Assembly: GCA_963682025.1 (NCBI GenBank)
Contig: OY821521.1
Coordinates: 49,564,807 to 49,628,806 of the forward strand
DNA: 64,000 nucleotides
Reading direction: 5' to 3'
Origin: Cordilura impudica
Taxonomy: Eukaryota; Arthropoda; Insecta; Diptera; Scathophagidae
Program-made: the position numbers and the translations under genes
Shown here: piece by piece, positions 33,298 through 44,599 of the stretch
Position numbering within the stretch: the first letter of the stretch is position 1
How the letters are laid out: the number at the start of each line of letters is the position of its first letter
The notes under the pieces: model-generated
What the model was told of the DNA's origin: nothing
Databases searched by the model: none
The model's input: the letters and a program-made list of their open reading frames with translations, nothing else

Positions 33298-33439
33298 ACA
33301 GTTGGTAGTACCGGTGTATTTTTTTATACTGACAGAAAAAGGAAACGGTAGAGTTGACACGAGTTGTTATATACTTAAAAAAAAGTGTTGAGACATGGTA
33401 TTTCGGGCCGTCAACTAGTAGAGCAACAGAAACTGATGT

Positions 33440-34697
33440 ATGGAAAATTTAAATTCCTTCTTCAGCAAAGTATTGCAGACCAATAAAAATTGCATTTAAA
33501 AAGGAAACCAAAGATGTCATAACTGAAGAAGTTCAAAAAATAAAAGAGCAAATTAAAGAACTTCAACCAGTTATATTTAAATTTGATGACCAACCCATTG
33601 AAGAAAATTTTAAAATGTGTCTCACAATGATTGATGGAAAAGTTGCACAAGCTTTAACTGCATTATTTGCCAAAAGACATTAAGTCAATTAAGCCAACCC
33701 CCACCACAAGACGATAGTTTTAAGGAAGCCTACGAATTTGGAATGGGACATTCTAGAACACGTTTTATGGAGCATATGCTTAAATTGGGTTATGATTTGG
33801 AATTGGTCCGTTAGGCGAAACGGTCAGAAAAACAAAGAAAATGAAGAAACAAGAAAGCAAAAAAAAAAAAACAAAGTCAAGAAAAATATCTAAAGCTAGG
33901 CATCATAATCGATCAACAAAAACATAGAGAAGGAAACTCAAATGATGAAAATACTGCAAGGAGATTTTTTTTCGATCCAGAAACTGCAGGATCTATCACA
34001 GGTGTAGATCATGAATTAAAAAGACGATTCAAAATCATATTACAAGTTTTAGCATGCAGCTGAAAGATAAATGCAAAAATATTTGGATAGTACGCCAATA
34101 AAACAGCTGTACTTTATAATGAAAAATACTCTTGGAAATATATCGTCGTTCGTAAATTATTGTGTTCTATATGCTTTTTGTTAAAGTTTAGTTGCTAAAG
34201 TTTAGTTGCTAATTAAAAAAAACTGAACCGATAAAATTATTGCGACCTTCCTACCAAGGAAAGTACTATAATTTGTGGTTTTTTCTGTCTAAAAAAACTC
34301 CTCTTTGAAAATGCCTTTAAGCGTAAGAACTATTAGAACTTAAACATGAATTAATCAGAAAAAATCATATAGAACACAATAACTTACGAACGACGATATG
34401 CCATCCGCAGTTCTTAAAATTTTGTATTACGGGGAACAAATAATTCAAAACAATATGCTACCAATAGGAGATCTCTCTTAAGAAGCACAAGAAAAAAGGA
34501 ACAAAGACTACAGATTCTTTCGAGAGCACAACACAAGAAAAATGTCCAGATGTTCCACTAATGACGACCTTATCACTATTTTGTTGTGCAGTTCAGAGCC
34601 ATATATGTCCAAAATTCGACAAAACTGGAAAACTATCTCTATTGAATTAGACGAAGAAGCTAAACAACTTCTAGAAGATGAAAATCAAGGCTGTTGA
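33440..34697 (+). pseudogene. RAG1/Transib-like transposase-family pseudogene
   Basis: Another multi-copy arthropod family that I recognise by wording. Plus-strand blocks in order: YCRPIKIAFKKETKDVI, a MCLTMIDGKVAQALT block, FGMGHSRTRFMEHMLKLGYD, GNSNDENTARRFFFDPE with AGSITGVDHELKRRFKIILQ, and after an inserted MITE, LPIGDLS(stop)EAQEKRNKD, FREHNTRKMSR and LLCSSEP. The PIG-x-LSEEA-x-E-x-RNK...ARK/SR pattern resembles the C-terminal catalytic-Glu region of RAG1/Transib proteins; that link is inference. Several frameshifts and stops, plus the MITE, make it non-functional. The N-terminal part is absent. Confidence 0.7.
34140..34399. mobile_element. 260-bp MITE with about 34-bp TIRs inside the pseudogene
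   Basis: Left end ATATCGTCGTTCGTAAATTA, right end its inverse with about one mismatch, continuing to TTGTGTTCTATATG on both arms. It splits the coding blocks YSW and MPS of the surrounding pseudogene. The target duplication is ambiguous because the junction is AT-repeat-like. No coding capacity. Confidence 0.85.
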
Positions 34698-34855
34698 AAA
34701 GAAATATTTACTAAAATTCTTTGATTTAAAGTAGTTTTTCAGTACACTAACAATAAGTTGTACTCTTTTTTATACAGTTAACAATTTTTCCTGATTTAGA
34801 AATGTATGTATTTTATAAATTTACAATAAAAATGGACAGAGAAATATTTAAAAAG

Positions 34856-35393
34856 CAAGGTTCAGAAAATACACAGATGAAACACACAATGTTTTGTTAT
34901 AAAGCAGCCAACACGTATTTTTATTTTCATAAAAATTATGTGTGTTTTTAAATTTTGTACGGTGCCCAACACAATCATGACTGTGTTTCGTTTTAATATT
35001 TCGTTACCTACCTGAACAATTTTCTATCACGTATTTTTTTTTTCGAACACACATATACCACACAGATTCGAGTGTAGTTTTATTTTAAGTTCGTTTTCTT
35101 GCATGTGTACTGCTAAAAAATAGAACATGTTCTTTAACGCGTACATCTAAAAATTAAAACATTATCCACTCGATATCGAAAAAAAAAACGAAATTAAGTT
35201 GTAAACAACATATAAAATTTCTCTATTTTCTAGTTTATTACTGTCTTTTTATTTTTATTTTTTATTTTTATTATTCGCTTTTGATTTTTATTTTTTTTAT
35301 AGCTGCTAATAAATTATTTTAAATTTTTTTAATAAATTTGGTTGAAACAATTGTTGTCGTTATTATAGGGGTGTTTCAGATTTTTCCGATCGC
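34856..35393 (+). mobile_element. hAT-like inverted-repeat element, right arm lost
   Basis: Left end CAAGGTTCAGAAAATACAC. The left arm and the AT-rich interior match the complete copy at 60,354-61,370 up to GATTTTTCCGATCGCGA. The right arm is missing and the sequence passes directly into a mariner fragment. Confidence 0.85.
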
Positions 35394-35398
35394 GACCT

Positions 35399-35640
35399 AG
35401 TTGGCCGATAGACCTACCTTGGCCTTCTTTGGTGCATCTTCACCCGGAGAAGTCCGGTGCTTTGACTGTTCCTTGGTCTGTGGTGCGTTGTTATAGATTC
35501 ATGTTTCGTCCGCGGTTACGAAATGGTGGAAAACTTCTTCGGCTTGCGGTTGATCATCGCCAAAAAAAACTCTTTAGAAGTGGTCGTATGTGGTCGAGTG
35601 TGAGCAATCGCAACACCCATCGCGCGGCTAGCTTTTTCAA
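35399..35640 (-). pseudogene. mariner transposase, middle portion
   Basis: Minus-strand reading: LKKLAARWVLRLLTLDH, then after a frame change HHFVTADET(stop)IYNNAPQTKEQSK and GEDAPKKAKVGLSAN. TADETW carries the first catalytic Asp of DD34D mariners; here the Trp codon is a stop. Its N-terminal partner lies on the other side of a Helitron at 37,655-37,990, and the two readings are consecutive in the mariner protein. The 3' third is lost at the junction with the hAT-like element. Confidence 0.85.
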
Positions 35641-35839
35641 GGCCAAATCTATAATATTAATAGGCTAGGCGATTTTTTGTTGCCGATGTTTTGTTCTACC
35701 GTTTTATCTCGATTTTGACCAAACGTTTATTATTTGAAAGGTATTTCCTTTTAGCTATTCGCCAGATTTACAGATTTTTAAATTTTTTCCTTTATTTTCA
35801 GTAAATTGCATTTAAAGTTGCTACTAACACATACATAAA

Positions 35840-36650
35840 ACAAGTAAGAAAATTATAGTCGGTCTAGACCGACTATACGATACCCTATACCATGCTTTTA
35901 GAGACCCTATCTCTCAGGCCCAACTAACTGGATATAGAAAATAAGCAGAAACCAAATTTGAGTGGGATTTTTATTAATTTTTTCGGCTGCAGATATGAAA
36001 AAGTTCATATCGGATGCTAAATCTATATGGGGACTAGGCCCAAAAATGGACCGATCCTGACCATGTTTGGTAAAGTCTCTTGTATTTTGCAAAAATATAT
36101 ACAAACAAAATTTGAGAAGAATCAGTGCAATATTTTTGTTTTTTGACAGATTTAAGTGAAGATCGGGAAGCAGCTCTATATGGGGCCTATGACTAAGAGT
36201 TGTCCAATAGGGATCATTTTTGGACTACTGATTAATGGATGTAATGTATACATACAAACCCAATTTGACTAAGATTTGTATGATAATTTGGATCTTATGG
36301 CAATATATGTTGATTTCATAGGGGTCATTTGTATGGGGGCTAGGTCTGAACATGGACCGATTCTCACCAGTTTCAATAGCGTTTATCCCATGGCCGATAA
36401 AAGATCAAATACCAAATTTCGTCAAAATATATTCATATTTGCGACCTGCAGTTTGATTACAAGCTTTACATGGACACACAGATGGACGGACATCGTTAAA
36501 TCGAATCAGATAGTGATTCTGATTCTGAATCAGATAGTGATTCTGATTCGATCGGTATAATTAAAGATGGGTGTAGGTCAAATATTTTTTGTTGTTACAA
36601 ACAGCAGCACAAAGTCATTATACCCAAACCACATAGTGGTATAGGGTATA
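35840..36650 (+). mobile_element. mini-me / DINE-like element (family M), full length
   Basis: An 811-bp copy from ACAAGTAAGAAAATTATAG through a 24-bp palindrome centred on TCTAGA to the hairpin CCACATAGTGG and TATAGGGTATA. It carries a local duplication of GATAGTGATTCTGATTC compared with its tandem twin at 38,229. Shared private variants (GTCCAATAGGG, GACTAAGATTTGTATG) show the two are duplicates. Confidence 0.9.
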
Positions 36651-36678
36651 GTTATACGTTGCTATGTGTGTGTTTATT

Positions 36679-37478
36679 ATACCCTATACCACTATGTGGT
36701 TTGGGTATAATGACTTTGTGCTGCTGTTTATAACAACCAAAAATATTTGACCTAGACCCATCTTTAATTATACCGATCGAATCAGAATCACTTTCTGAGT
36801 TGATTTAACAATGTCCGTCCGTCCGTCCGTCCGTCCGTCCGTCCGTCCGTCCGTCTGTGTTTCCATATAAAGCTTGTAATCAAACTGCAGGTCGCAAATA
36901 TGAATATATTTTGATGAAATTTGGTTTATAAGCTTTTATCGGCCATGGGATGAACGCTATTGAAATTGGTGAGAATCGGCCCATGTTCAGACCTAGCCCC
37001 CATACAAATTACCCATATGAAATCGACATAAATTGCCATAAGATCCAAATTGTCATATAGATCTTACTCAAATTGGGTTTGTATGCGTTCATTACATCCA
37101 CTAATGAGTAGTCCAAAAATGATCCCTTAGACCCCATATAGAGCTACTTCCCGATCTTCACTTAAATCTATTAAAAAACAAAAATATTGCACTGATTCTT
37201 CTCAAATTTTGTTTGTACATATTTTTGCAAAATACAAGAGACTTTACCAAACATGATCAGGATCTGTCCATTTTTGGACCTAGTCCCTTTATAAATATAG
37301 CATCCGATATGAACTTTTTCATATCTGCAGCCAAAAAAATTAATAAAAATCCCACTCAAATTTGGTTTTTGCTTATTTTCAATGTCCAGTTAGTTGGGCC
37401 TAAGAGATAGGGTTTCTAAACGCATGGTATAGGGTATCGTATAGTCGGTCTAGACCGACTATAATTTTCTTACTTGTT
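36679..37478 (-). mobile_element. mini-me / DINE-like element (family M), full length, inverted
   Basis: An 800-bp minus-oriented copy inserted in the Helitron remnant between TGTTTATT and AAAT. It has an expanded (GTCC)n tract of ten or so units at about 36,813-36,855. It is absent from the equivalent site of the second tandem unit (39,027-39,201). Confidence 0.9.
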
Positions 37479-37654
37479 AAATATGTTGATGTGTTTGTTA
37501 ACGAGTTTGTTATCTTAACTCTCAATAATAATAAAACAAAAAGGTGTTGGTTTGTGAATTGGCTAAGTTGAGATATAAAGTTGCTTACAAATTGCACGCG
37601 GATTTCGAGCGCTGGAATCTGCTAGTATACTATATATATATATATAATATCTAA

Positions 37655-37990
37655 CTTGTCTGTTTAGTTGAGATGCCTATAGCCTCAGCCATCTCACGCA
37701 TACTCAATCTCCAATCATGCAAAAACAATCCATGCATTTTATCGACCATTACTGACGTGACGATGACCTCTTTTAAGTGACCTGAACGTTCGGAGTCACT
37801 TTTGCAGTCACGACCGCAACGGATTTCAGTGAAACACTTCTTAATCATTGGAGTTTATGATGCAAAAAGGCCCCATAATATTTATCAAGACTTTCTTTGG
37901 TTTCGTTGATGGTTTTTTCGCGCAAGAAATAATGTTCTATGAGCAATCGATACTCTTTTTCTGAATGTTTGCAAAATTTGTCGAACCAAC
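37655..37990 (-). pseudogene. mariner transposase, N-terminal portion (unit 1)
   Basis: Minus-strand blocks: FDKFCKHSEKEYRLLIEHYF, INETKESLDKYYG, then MIKKCFTEIRCGRD, SERSGHLKEVIVT, MVDKMHGLFLHDWRLSMREM and AEAIGISTKQTS. These match the two helix-turn-helix DNA-binding segments of mariner transposases, in order. A frame change separates the first two blocks from the rest. The reading stops where the Helitron is inserted and resumes at 35,640. Confidence 0.85.
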
Positions 37991-38228
37991 AAATATAATT
38001 AATTGTTCGCCCTTTTAAGGAACAAGATATTAAAATGATTTTTGATTTATAAGACAGCTAAATTAGGGAAGAATAACATTGAGGTAGAATGAAACTGGAG
38101 TTTCGGGCGGGATAGGTTGGTAACAAGACTCGAAATTCGGAGTAATTTAAAAACCTGTAACCATGAGCCATAGTCGAAAATACCGTGAAATTGGAAAAAC
38201 TCTAAATGACACAAAAACGCCATCAAAA

Positions 38229-39026
38229 ACAAGTAAGAAAATTATGTCGGTCGAGACCGACTATATGATACCCTATACCATGCGTTTAGAGACCCTATCT
38301 CTCAGGCCCAACTAACTTGATATAGAAAATAAGCATAAACCAAATTTGAGTGGGATTTTTATTAATTTTTTCGGCTGCAGATATGAAAAAGTTCATATCG
38401 GATGCTAAATCTATATGGGGACTAGGCCCAAAAATGGACCGATCCTGACCATGTTTGGTAAAGTCTCTTGTATTTTGCAAAAATATATACAAACAAAATT
38501 TGAGAAGAATCAGTGCAATATTTTTGTTTTTTGACAGATTTAAGTGAAGATCGGGAAGCAGCTCTATATGGGGCCTATGACTAAGAGTTGTCCAATAGGG
38601 ATCATTTTTGGACTACTGATTAATGGATGTAATGTATACATACAAACCCAATTTGACTAAGATTTGTATGATAATTTGGATCTTATGGCAATATATGTTG
38701 ATTTCATAGGGGTCATTTGTATGGGGGCTAGGTCTGAACATTGATCGATTCTCACCAGTTTCAATAGCGTTCATCCCATGGCCGATAAAAGATCAAATAC
38801 CAAATTTCGTCAAAATATATTCATATTTGCGATCTGCAGTTTGATTACAAGCTTTACATGGACACACAGACGGACGGACGGACGGACGGACATCGTTAAA
38901 TCGAATCAGATAGTGATTCTGATTCGATCGGTATAATTAAAGATGGGTGTAGGTCAAATATTTTTGGTTGTTACAAACAGCAGCACAAAGTCATTATACC
39001 CAAACCACATAGTGGTATAGGGTATA
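38229..39026 (+). mobile_element. mini-me / DINE-like element (family M), full length (unit 2)
   Basis: A 798-bp copy, nearly identical to 35,840-36,650. The palindrome core is mutated (GGTCGAGACC) and a (GGAC)n stretch lies near 38,870. Confidence 0.9.
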
Positions 39027-39201
39027 ATTATACGTTGCTATGTGTGTGTTTATTAAATTTGTTGATGTGTTTGTTAACGAGTTTGTTATCTTAACTCTCA
39101 ATAATAATAAAACAAAAAGGTGTTGGTTTGTGAATTGGCTAAGTTGAGAAATAAAGTTGCTTAGAAATTGCACGCGAATTTCGAGCGCTGGAATCTGCTA
39201 G
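39027..39201 (+). mobile_element. Helitron (family H) 3' part, uninterrupted twin
   Basis: Duplicate of the Helitron 3' portion in unit 1 without the inverted M insertion. Ends GGAATCTGCTAG with T at 39,202. Confidence 0.88.
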
Positions 39202-39231
39202 TATACTATATATACATATATATAATATCTG

Positions 39232-39530
39232 ACTTGTCTGTTTAGTTGAGATGCCTATAGCCTCAGCCATCTCACGCATACTCAATCTCCAATCATGCAA
39301 AAACAATCCATGCATTCTATCGACCATTACTGACGTGACGATGACCTCTTTTAAGTAACCTGAACGTTCGGAGTCACGACCGCAACGGATTTCATTGCGA
39401 GTTTATGATGTAAAAAGACCCATAGCAGTTATCAAGACTTTCTTTGGTTTCTTTTATGGTTTTTTCGCGCAAGAAATAAAGTGGTATTCACTTTTTCAAT
39501 GATTGCAAAATTTGTCGAACCAAGAAATAC
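39232..39530 (-). pseudogene. mariner transposase, N-terminal portion (unit 2)
   Basis: Duplicate of 37,655-37,990 with the same HTH blocks (MVDRMHGLFLHDWRLSMREM). It has lost about 40 bp around the GRD/SERSG region and has further small deletions upstream. Confidence 0.85.
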
Positions 39531-39727
39531 AATTGTTCGCCTTTTAACAAGATATTAAAAGGATTTTTGATTTATAAGACAGCTAAATTAGGGAAGAATA
39601 ACATTGAGATAGAATGAAACTGGGGTTTCGGGCGAGATCGGTTGTTAACAAGACCATGAGCCATGAGTCGAAATTAGTACCGTGAAATTGGAAAAAATCT
39701 AAATGACACAAAAACGCCGTCAAAAAA

Positions 39728-40214
39728 TATACCGTGGCTCCATAAAATATTATAAATTTCTCATTCATAAATTTCTTTCATTTAAAGAAAAAATAATAAA
39801 AAATATTTTTTGTTTAACATTATGAAATTCGTTGACTCAGGAAAAATTTCGTAATAGCAGCTCATTGATTTTTCCATTACCAATAATGACCTACCCCTGC
39901 CCACTGCATTACTTCGAAAGTGAAAATTAGGCGTTACTAATAATGTGTTATACAGCTACTTGTATTTCATGCCAGCTCTTTGCATACTGCATTACGTTCA
40001 AAGTCAAAATAATGAGTTCCTAGGCAACTAGCTACCTCCAATGACATCCCCGCGTTAAAATAATGAGCTTATCAGGCAAACTTCAATCAGTTACTTCTCC
40101 TTCTAAAACCTATTATTTGGTAATGTTTTTTTCCTGGGGAAGCGCTTCATTAAAGTGTAATGGCACTGAACCCACAAAATTTTGTGTGATATTTGTTTAA
40201 ATTTTGTTTCACTA
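39728..40214. other. unassigned sequence
   Basis: A less repetitive stretch with repeated TAATGA/TAATGAG words and a C-rich patch near 39,890. No domain, terminal repeat or RNA recognised. Confidence 0.35.
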
Positions 40215-40790
40215 TGAGACACCTTCAGGCCTGTTGTTAATTTTACTTCTTCTTATATTTTTCTAAAAAAGACTCCTTAAGTTTTCAATGGGATTGATAT
40301 CAAGTGATTTTGAACCACTATGATATGCCATAATTTAGTATATTTGGCATCATTAACTTGACTAAAAATATTATCATTGTGCAATCCCACTTTTTTTCGC
40401 TACTTGAAAATTTTCGTTTGAAGTCTTAACGTATTTTCCATAATTTTTTGGCCGTCATACAGATCCTTACAAGTATAGAACCTCTCGCATGCTTAACAGT
40501 TGTCATGAGATTCTTTCTTACAACTATATAGTTTTCGCGTCCGTCTGATCGAAAGATATTAAATAGATTCTCATCACAGAATACTAATTTCAAATCTCAG
40601 TGAGATTATTTTTAAAAGTCTTGGCAAAAAGTTTACGTTTTTCTATGTTGATTTTATTTATGAATGATTGTTTTGTGCTAATCTGCCATGGAAACCAGCT
40701 TCATTGAGCATATTTCGCAAGGTATGATTATCTGTTCGTACCCAAACCCATGAATCAGATAGTCAATTTAGTCAACATCATTACTTGAAG
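40215..40790 (-). pseudogene. Tc1-like transposase relic
   Basis: On the minus strand: a LNEAGFHGRLAQ-like string (second HTH end, about 40,740-40,670), a VFCDENLFNIFRSDGR block around the first catalytic Asp (about 40,590-40,540), a TVKHARGS block, an HNDN-like second site (about 40,380), and LDINPIENL (about 40,290), the SPDLNPIE region of Tc1-like DD34E proteins. All blocks are in order but spread over several frames. Confidence 0.75.
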
Positions 40791-41326
40791 AATGTCTGTC
40801 TGTTATGCCTTTATAAAAAATTACTTCTCCGCTTCCTGTCAGTTTAAATGTGTGATGGATGACAAGTTTTACTTAACAAGTGAAGACAACGACTGGCAGT
40901 GAAAACAATATTTAGAGTCTTCCTATCAGAAAGCAACCTAAAATTCCAAATATATTAATAAGTCGCAGTTCCCCTCAAGCGTTTATTGTGGTTGGTCTAT
41001 CTGAACATGATGTCAGTGATCTTATATTTTCTAATGAAGATTATTTTCCTCTCTTCCAATTTTTATAGAAAAACAGCTTCGAGGAGGAGTTAAGGCTACA
41101 ATTGTTAAGCTTAAAAAAATCGAATTTGTTTCAACAAAAACAAACCACAATTAAATCTTTTTGGGCATATTTATTTTGGAGGGTATATAAAAAAAACACC
41201 TTCCGTGCAAATAATGAATTAAAAAGTCCATCGCTGAAGTTTCGAAACAAAACAAAAATTATAACCAATGCATATGGTCCTTATATTACTACATTTACCA
41301 TTAAGTTCTAGCACCATTCAAATATA
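40791..41326. other. unassigned sequence with short open frame
   Basis: Contains a Lys/Asn-rich 69-residue frame (41,102-41,311) with no recognised motif. No repeat relationship seen within the window. Confidence 0.35.
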
Positions 41327-41704
41327 TCTATAATATTAATACGCTAGGCGATTTCTTATGACCGATGTTTTGTTCTACCATTTTATCCCGATTTTGACCA
41401 AGCGTATATTATTTGAAAGGTATTTCTTTTTAGCTGTTCACCAGATTTATAGATTTTTAAATTTTTTCCTTTATTTTGAGTAAATTGAATTTAAAGTTGC
41501 TACTAACACATATATAAAATTATACATATGCTATGTGTGTGTTTCTTAAATTTGTTAATGTGTTTGTAATAAAAATGAGTTTGCTTTTTGTGTTGATTTG
41601 TGAATTGGCTATAATTGATTAGCATACCTTTAGGGTCTTTATTTAGTGAAAAAATAAAATTTCCTAGAATTTGCACTCAAATTTCGAGGGCTGGAATCTG
41701 CTAG
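41327..41704 (+). mobile_element. non-autonomous Helitron (family H), complete
   Basis: A 378-bp copy, TCTATAATATTAATACGC to GGAATCTGCTAG, between A 41,326 and T 41,705. The best reference copy of the family in this window. Confidence 0.92.
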
Positions 41705-41710
41705 TATTAT

Positions 41711-42010
41711 TGTTCTACCGTTTTATCCCGATTTCCATCAAACGATAATCTTTTTAGCTGTTTACCAGATTTACAGATTTTTAAATTTTTCCTTTATTTT
41801 GAGTAAATTGCATTTAAAGTTGCACTAACACATAGATAAAATTATACATGTGCGCTGTGTGTGTTTATTAAATTTGTAAATGTGTTTGTTAATGAGTTTG
41901 TTATCTTCATTCACAACAATAATATACCAAAAAAGTGTTGGTTTGTGAATTGGCTAAGTTGAAAAATAAAATTGCATAGAAATTGCACTCGAATTTCGAG
42001 CGCTGGAATA
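41711..42010 (+). mobile_element. second Helitron (family H) copy, 5'- and 3'-truncated
   Basis: Lies directly after the complete copy in the same orientation. It begins inside the family consensus (TTGTTCTACCGTTTTATCCC) and stops within the 3' terminus (CGAGCGCTGGAAT). It belongs to a different subtype, like the copy at 37,480-37,625 (GTTAATGAGTTTGTTATCTT). Confidence 0.8.
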
Positions 42011-42311
42011 TTCTTTTTGACCAGAATTTATTATAATATCTTATTATTTTTTTATAGAGACAATGATGGTTCTCTCATAGAAAGAATTAACTTCTATCTG
42101 AAAAATTTCATTATTTTTCTGTCATTCGAGTAGTATTTTCATTGCTGTGTCATGCGTAAACAAGAAAAGAAATTGGCTAAACCTTAGTACAATTCAAAAA
42201 CCGATATTCGTTCATGACAATTTTAATAGATTTTTTTATAACGCTGGGGGCGGCGTTAAACCGGCTTTAAGGCACACGACTTGGACATCTTGACACGTGG
42301 AGTACAATTAA
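42011..42311. other. unassigned sequence
   Basis: AT-rich sequence with a small GC patch (GCTGGGGGCGGCGTTAAACC) near 42,243. Nothing recognised. Confidence 0.35.
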
Positions 42312-42640
42312 ACATACAGACTAATGAACATTAATGATACAAACACAACGACTACAATAACAAGAACAATTACACACAAGAAACAAAATTTAAAATAACA
42401 AGAACAACAAAAAAATTCATTTTCATTAAGCCCTTAGAACCTATAGAACCAATTTGGACGATTTTAGACAGAGACCTGCTAAGAATGTCAGTGAATCGTT
42501 TTCACTAAAAATTAACAACCCAGCCGACGTATTGAGTTCGTAATGGTGATATCCATAGACGGACAGACGGACGTAGCTCCATCAACTCCACTTGTTATAA
42601 CAATCAAAAATATATGTACATATGTTTAATGAATAACTTT
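42312..42640 (+). mobile_element. second mini-me-like family (family N)
   Basis: Shares with 54,758-55,105 and 63,330-63,585 the strings CAACCCAGC-GAC-TATTGAG, CACAG(A/G)CGGACAGACGGAC, and CAACT-C-CTTGTTATA. It contains the GACGGAC block typical of mini-me-type elements but has little similarity to family M elsewhere. Non-coding. Confidence 0.7.
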
Positions 42641-43139
42641 TTAAAATTTTTCATATATTTTTATGCCCGCTTAAGTTATTCAGTTTTAGTTTTTTCCGCA
42701 GAATTTTTTTCGAGTGTATTTTATGATGCTCGTTATATCAGTATTTTGGCTTTATCATTTTATTAGAAACTACCCTTTGCAAGGGCAGGGAACAGTTGCT
42801 ATACAAAAAGTAAAAACCCCAGTGTGGTGAGGGCATTAATCGCAAGATTTGTTTGCACATGTTGTATAACGAAACAGGATTTTCGTCAGATTGGATAGCT
42901 GGCGGCGATAAGCTGAAAGGAAATGTCAATGAATATTGTTTTGTAACAAGTTCATTGTCATTTGACTAATTGTGCAATTTTTCAATTATATTTTAGAAGG
43001 TCTATAAATAACACTCCAAAAGTACTAAACAGAATAAAAAGAATTTACTGTTGGTAAAAAGCTTGAGTTCTCTTCTTTATTTATCCAAATTTTAGCAGTT
43101 CAAAATATATCTAAACAGTCTTTTTTATATTAATGAAAC
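42641..43139. other. unassigned sequence
   Basis: No repeat family or coding domain. A 63-residue minus frame (42,738-42,929) has no motif I recognise. Confidence 0.35.
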
Positions 43140-43390
43140 ATAGTACGGCGTTCTTAAAAAAAATCTTTATTTATTCTTCCAACCTAATTCCATTACCTTT
43201 AATACTCCTCTGTAATACTCTCATGCCAACGTATTTTCCAATCATCGAAATAGTTGTTATAGAAGATTTCCGGAATGGCCTTCTTCTCAATCGATACAAA
43301 AGGAGAATTTCCTTAGAGTGATTTCTTGAATTTACGGAAGAGCCAAAAGTTACACGGTGGTAATCAACTCAGGAATGATATGACTTGAAT
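43140..43390 (-). pseudogene. mariner-family transposase C-terminal remnant
   Basis: Minus-strand blocks: VTFGSFRKFKKSL (equivalent to CDFWLFRKFKKSL after the third catalytic Asp), FVSIEKKAIPEIFYNNYFDDW, and KIRWHESITEEY. These match the end of mariner-like transposases that finish with a W-x-x-RW-H-C-I block. Several shifts and stops. A relative lies at 63,660-63,830. Confidence 0.65.
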
Positions 43391-43639
43391 TTTGTGCGAA
43401 ATTGTCTCGAGGAATGAATGCAGTGCGAAACGATGCATTCTAATTGCTTCTTTTGCAAGTTGATTCAAATGACATTAAAATAATATTCGTGATTTTATAG
43501 TTTGGCCCGGCGTAAAAATTTCATTATACACGGCACTACGATAGTCGAATAAAACTCTTAACGTGACCTTTATTTTTGCATGAATATGGCGTGACATTTT
43601 CGGTCTTGTTTTGGTTCGCAACCCTTATATATAATGGCA

Positions 43640-44580
43640 ACCTCTGCTAGTAGTCAATCGCTCTGGCAGCTACAAGTTCATAGAAAGTCAGAACATATGG
43701 AGAGGCTAGGCTTTTAGATCGATTATCACACAATTTAAGGCTAGAATGTAACTATTTTACACCTGACTGGATTTCGAAACATCGTTTCAGATCAAGTTTC
43801 CTTCAAGAAAGGACTTAGGTAGGGTTAATGCAATGGCAGCGTACAAAACTCGCGTACTCACTGAAGGCTGAAAAATAAGTTGTGGTGTGCTTGCAGGTGA
43901 TATCTCCTGTGGTCTCGATGCTATATGTTTATATTTGTCAGGCGGAGATTCTGGTCAGAGAAGTTTTTAAGATTTTATGCGCCCATAAGGTCAAGGGATA
44001 TGTAGGCATCTTTGTCGACAGTCGGGCGGCACTTTCCCCCCTCAATTCTCATATTACTCCTTCAATTGTGGTAGAACCGTGAAAGGAGGAACTGCGAATG
44101 CTAAGCCGGGATTACTCTTGTATTTTTCCTCATCCATACGGTAATGAACGGACAGACGAACAGGTTCTGCTCTTGATGCTTTTTCTGCGGTAACAGTCGC
44201 AACATCACTGTGTATAGTTAAGGGACTACAAGGAAGACAGGGCCTAAATATAGCTAAATCTCTCTTCAGCAGGAGTAGAAGGCCTTACGGCAGCATCGAA
44301 GGGTCATGGGCTGATCGGTAAACACACAGGAAGACGCGGAATTTAGCGCAATGATAATTGCCTCAGCTGCAGAACACCTGGAGAAGGGAAGACTGTTTAT
44401 TATCTCTACGAGTGTGCAAATTGGGGTAGTATTCGTATCAGAACACTTACTGCACGACCTATCTGGGATATTGGACTTAAATCTGACTGATTTTATGCGC
44501 TATCTTAATGTTACTAGTTTGGATCGAGTAGTTTTAAACTACTTTCATCCATAGTGTTGGCTTACACTGCGTTCTGATAG
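43640..44580 (+). pseudogene. LINE RNase H and C-terminal region
   Basis: Plus-strand readings in several frames: PDWISKHRFRSSF, a GVLAGDISCGL block, GYVGIFVDSRAALSPLNSH with the RNase H Asp-Ser-x-x-Ala box (43,996-44,050), ELRMLSRDY, YGNERTDE (equivalent of GNE.AD), and KGHGLIGKHTGRRGI with DNCLSC and YECANW (C-terminal Cys motif, 44,300-44,430). This order is that of I/R1-type LINEs downstream of RT. Heavily frameshifted. Confidence 0.65.
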
Positions 44581-44599
44581 TCAGAGAACATTATTTCGG

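Larger units (their letters stand above)
35648..37625 (+). mobile_element. Helitron (family H) containing two M elements
   Basis: Starts TCTATAATATTAATAGGC after A 35,647 and ends GGAATCTGCTAG before T 37,626. The Helitron itself is about 365 bp; the rest is two inserted M elements (35,840-36,650 and 36,679-37,478). It sits inside the mariner whose halves flank it. Confidence 0.88.
35840..39727 (+). repeat. tandem segmental duplication (two units)
   Basis: Unit 1 is 35,840-38,228 and unit 2 is 38,229-39,727. Each runs M element, Helitron 3' part, TA-rich spacer, mariner N-terminal fragment, and a block ending CACAAAAACGCC(A/G)TCAAAA. Unit 1 additionally contains the inverted M element at 36,679-37,478. 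Unit 2 has small deletions in the mariner part. Confidence 0.88.

Noticed and set aside
34081..34140. Treating 34,140-34,399 as an intron of the RAG-like gene
   Set aside because: It lacks GT...AG borders and has long inverted ends, so a MITE explains it better.
42738..42929. 63-residue minus-strand frame ending near the 43-kb mariner relic
   Set aside because: No recognisable motif and not in line with the mariner reading.
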